Source: Ophiura sarsii (lineage: Eukaryota > Echinodermata > Ophiuroidea > Amphilepidida > Ophiuridae). Taken from it: DNA of 64,000 nucleotides. The stretch lies in contig CM069454.1 of assembly GCA_035610835.1 (NCBI GenBank), forward strand, positions 62,106,580 through 62,170,579. Reading direction: 5' to 3'. Below, one piece after another: positions 60,211 to 64,000 of this stretch; positions within the stretch are counted from its first letter, which is position 1, and every line of letters begins with the position of its first letter. The translations under genes and the position numbers were made by a program. The notes below the pieces were generated by a model, which was given only the letters and a program-made list of their open reading frames with translations, was not told where the DNA came from and made no database searches.

Positions 60211-61244
60211 GATCACGTGTTATGAACCCGCCTCCCAATAGGGTGGTGCCGTTACATTTTTTAGTCTCATTCTGTCATATTCCTCAAATATTTTTAAAAC
60301 CACAAAAGCTTTCTCAATAAATTTGGTATCATTTTAAAGCCCTAATAACAAGCTATCTGCCTGCAAAATGGCATTGGTATAGCTAATACAGAAATGGAGA
60401 TACAGCTGTTTGAAGTTTGGGGACCAGGTGGTGCTGGAAGGGGTGCCGCCTGTACAAACTCAATGGGGATAATCCCATGCTTTGTTCTTTTTACAATAAC
60501 TAGTCATCCCCTAATGTTACAAACACCATTCTGGTCCCATTTTAAAGTATATTTAGTAGTCTTTAAGTATGTGGTTGAACAGACTTGTCAACTATTTGTA
60601 ACAACTAATTAATTATGGATAAGACCATGATCATCAGCTTTCTTCCTATTCGCTACACAGTCAACATGAATAATCAGCCTCAACTTACCGGATTTATAAA
60701 AATGACTATAACAGAAAAAGTTTTCAACCTATGATAGCAAAAGTATACATTTTTGGAAAGCTTGTAACTAGAGGAATTCAGAAATGCAGTTTAGATCAGG
60801 GAAGGGTTCATCCTTAAACAAATATTCCTGAAAATTCTAAAAATATATAAAATAAAAATTGGAGATATTCGCTAGCCGGTATAATTACCATACCGACGTA
60901 GTAACTTTGACAATTATATATCATCTAATGGGTAATTTCATGATTTCAAATATGTAAAGTAAATAATGATAGGGGTAGGTATAAAAATATATGGATCTCA
61001 AATTAAAAATTAAAAAACTCTGATATTTTTCCGAACATTTCCGATCATACCATTTTAGTTCTTGGACGTACTATAATTTCAATGGCATATTTGGTTTCCT
61101 CTTGCAATTTCCCTTCAGAAAATGTTTACTTGTACCACCTCAGGGGGGTATACAAGCAAATATAAATGTGTAAAGTTAAAATCATGTCGCGAAAGCCAAA
61201 ATCTGTGTGTAACGCGAAAGGAGGCGAGCTTAAAACACATGACC
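60211..61244 (-). mobile_element. 1.03-kb DNA transposon-like element, copy 2 (inverted)
   Basis: Reverse-complement partner of 52231-53284, similar along its entire length. Flanked by ATAT on both sides (60207-60210, 61245-61248), a possible 4-bp target duplication. Confidence 0.9.
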
Positions 61245-61580
61245 ATATGTGAAAAACCCAACTTCTGAAAAAATTGAGGGCTCCCTCCGTGAAGGATCTC
61301 TTAGTGCCCCTTGGGCCCCAAAGGATAGGAACGCGAGCATGAGCATGCCATGTATCCCGCATGTATCTGGAAACATGTAACCACATACAGGAAGCTTTTC
61401 AAACAATTAATTATATCCACCATCCCACATTCAAGTCCATAGCAATTAACCAATAGTAACAATCTGTTACTAGTGTTGCCACAGGATAGTAGCCCAAATG
61501 GCCCAATCCATGGATAAAAAGTTGCACAATTTAGGTTTTTTTTAAATCATTGATTTCAAATTGGACAAATGACAATTTAA

Positions 61581-61870
61581 TAGGCGACATAAAAAAGACC
61601 CTGTTCTACTGGCCTGGCCTGACCGACCCATTTTTTAATTTTTTTAAATCTTAAGAAAAATATTTGCAATTTGTTTGCAAATTTTTGATTTTGTTGTTGA
61701 CTTTTTTGATTTTTAATTTGATTTTGTAATATTTTGAAAATTGCTGAAAATTCACCAACATTTCCCAATTAAAAAAACCCCAAAAAACCCCAAAAAAACC
61801 ACCTGGCCGACCGACCAACCTGATCTGAGAGGTCCGTTTGCCTGTACAACAGGTTTTTTTTGTTGCCTTA
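61581..61870. mobile_element. MITE, family B
   Basis: 290 bp. taggcgacataaaaaagacc...ctgttctac at the left and gtacaacaggttttttttgt+tgcctta at the right; ggccgaccgaccaacc inside. Confidence 0.78.
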
Positions 61871-63349
61871 GAAGTAAAATTAAAGAAAAAACCCCAACAA
61901 CAACAGTGTTTCATAACATTCCTTTCAAAATGTATCCCAGTTGGCTGGGATGAGTTCTGACTTCATTGCACAGTGATAGATGAACTGGCTAGTATATATG
62001 AAGGGTAAAGTGGCACCCATTAAAATGTTGTGTCATTCCATCCCCACTCACCTGCAAGTCATCAAATGGCCATAAATTATTAAATTATTGTTTGTCAAAA
62101 TAAATTCATGATTGTGGGAATAAAAACTATCAGGGGAGAAACACAAGTCAAATTTTATAGAGAGGAATCAAACCTAGGTCGCCTGCCCCTATCTAATTGA
62201 GCCAAAAAGTCAGCTTGCAAAATGTAAAGATTTTCCTCTCTATTTGATAGCCCATATGTGTGTACCAGGGGGTGACTAGGGAATTGCACAGGGCTAGTGG
62301 AACTTCAATTTTTTTTCAACCAGCAAATCAAGTTGGTTATTGACAAAAATACCTGCCTGACAGAAATTCCACTAGCCAGTGAAACTCACTTATACTGTAA
62401 GTTTGAACAATTTTACCTGCCAGCCGGTCGGGTACTTCGCATCTTCACACTACCATCACCTAGCATTCATTAGTAGCATTTTTTTCTTTCTTTTTTCTTT
62501 TTGTTGCACTTTTTGTTGCATTTTTTGGCATTTAGGGCTGTTAATAGGGTGAATTGAAAGATAGTGATAAGAGGTTACAAATTAGAAGGAAAAATTGAAG
62601 GAAGAAATGTGGAATTAGCCAATTTTGGATGTTATTAATGATATTTTTACACCTGTTCTAAGGGCCGTTAAGGGCCTGACGGCCCCATTTATTTTAAAGA
62701 AAATGTATGGAAATTTTGTTGCGCATTTTGATTTTTGTGTGTGGAAATGTTTAAAAATATTGATATACTTGAAATCATTTTACAGTTTTTGACAATTTCG
62801 AAAATTGCCGAAAATTCACCAATATTTTTTACCCTCCGTTGCCTTAGATTAGGAAGGGAAAAAATTGTCCCCAAAAAATGTTGCTTTCCAGAAATACACC
62901 AAAATATTTGTAAAACTGGTTCATTAATCTTACTGTTTCAAAACATGAATAAAGTGATAAATAGTGAAAAAATTCTCATCTTATTTAGCAACTATTATAC
63001 ATCTTTTGAATGTGATCATAATTTATTTTTATTTTTAAATCCGACCTACCTGCCCTACCCTTTGGAGAGGGATTTGTGGACAATTAAACACATTGGTTTT
63101 TTGCCTTAGACAAACAAGTTATTTATTGTTTATAACGTGGGTGGGGGTAGGTCTAAGCTTATTCTAAGTATCGTCCACGTCATAGGGATGCTGTACAGGG
63201 ATGCAATTCATTAAGCGGGAGATAATTATTGTGCGTCCGTTTAATTTCTTCGAAAAACCAACCCTGAAATAGGTATCTAATTAGAGGTGTTGCCAATGAC
63301 GGACAAAGTAGCCCAATGAATGGTGAAATAGATCCATTTTTAGTAATGT

Positions 63350-63650
63350 ACCCCAGGGAGGGAGGGGGGGGGGGGGGGTACTCTGATAATTTTTTGGTAG
63401 GGATGTGCCGCCAGCAAAATGAAAATTGACCCAAACATTTACCAATTTTCGGGGGAAATGGACCCATACACCTGAGACCCATAATTTCCTATATATTTGA
63501 CAGATTTTGCTCAAATGTCTGCGAAACACAGCAAAATTAAGGATTTTAGACCCATAAATTTTTACTAAAAATGGCTATGAAAAGGTGTCATTAATTTTTA
63601 CCAGACGGGTGTATAATGAGCCCCTATTTGGCGACACATCCCTGTAACCT
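63350..63650. mobile_element. Repeat family C, copy 3
   Basis: Starts with a G run, then gggatgtgccgccagcaaaa and ends ggcgacacatccctgtaacc. Same order of landmarks as the other two copies. Confidence 0.75.
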
Positions 63651-63672
63651 AACATCCATTAAGTACCGCCCC

Positions 63673-64000
63673 CATTAAAGAAGGTGTCCGGCAAGCAAAA
63701 CATTGTGCAATATAAGTTTGAAAATGAATTATCGCGCCCAAATCACGTAGTAATATAGAACAAAACATCATACTTATCTTAAAAACCGAATAAACACTGC
63801 CATCTCTCAACATGCCATTTTTAAAATTCGCGGCAATCGAAAGTCCCGGCATCAATGAAGTCATAGTTATACAATGCACTTACGTAAATTTGAGCACCAA
63901 TAACCATGACGTCATTGATCCCGGGACTTTCGATCACCGCGAATTTTAAAAATGGCATGTTGAGAGATGGCAGTTTTGTATTCATTTTTATGATAAGTAT
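63673..64000. mobile_element. Palindromic element, copy 2, cut by window edge
   Basis: attaaagaaggtgtccggca...ttcgcggcaatcgaaagtcc...gactttcgatcaccgcgaat. Matches 39151-39563 up to the right window end. Confidence 0.85.

Noticed and set aside
33622..64000. Many open frames of 60-130 codons downstream of POLR2A as possible genes
   Set aside because: All are short, lack recognisable domains or splice-linked neighbours, and mostly lie inside inverted repeats or low-complexity DNA.

Overview
The window is AT-rich animal nuclear DNA. It carries one recognisable protein-coding gene, the 3' part of the largest subunit of RNA polymerase II (RPB1, POLR2A), on the + strand. Nineteen coding exons lie between 1811 and 33621, and all 18 complete introns have GT...AG ends. 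The visible reading frame is 1660 codons including the stop. About the first 285-290 residues (most of the clamp, and the promoter) lie upstream of base 1. The metazoan-type heptad tail, long repeat-filled introns, abundant small inverted-repeat transposons and tRNA-derived SINEs suggest a marine invertebrate. An echinoderm or another deuterostome is plausible, but the sequence alone does not settle it.

Layout. Bases 1-1554 are a 32-bp minisatellite in the upstream intron. From 1811 to 33621 the exons run in order through the rest of the clamp, switch 2, active site ([10 protein letters not shown]), pore, funnel, bridge helix, foot, trigger loop, jaw and linker. The last exon encodes a C-terminal domain of about 46 heptads with an acidic tip. 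From 33622 to 64000 I see no gene, only a 3' UTR of uncertain length and then dense, mostly non-autonomous mobile elements: foldback/MITE elements, TA-flanked Tc1/mariner-like elements, hAT-like elements and a pair of inverted 1.05-kb elements.

The most interesting content is inside the introns. Eight different introns each hold one 84-97 nt element in the sense orientation with the architecture of a box C/D snoRNA: terminal stem, C box RTGATGA, degenerate D'/C' core, D box CTGA, closing stem. The guide next to the D box (ACTCCAATTTTTTC) is identical in all eight, while the terminal stems differ between subfamilies with matched changes on both sides. From memory the guide is complementary, with one mismatch, to a conserved stretch of 18S rRNA. 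The gene therefore looks like a multi-copy snoRNA host.

A second theme is 'exon echoes', in which exon ends and their splice sites have been copied locally. There is an exact five-copy 99-bp array of exon 15 plus its donor, a 78-bp duplication of the exon 8 (bridge helix) 3' end plus donor, a decoy copy of the exon 6 acceptor, and a decayed copy of exon 4 in the preceding intron. Exon numbers here count from the first exon visible in the window.
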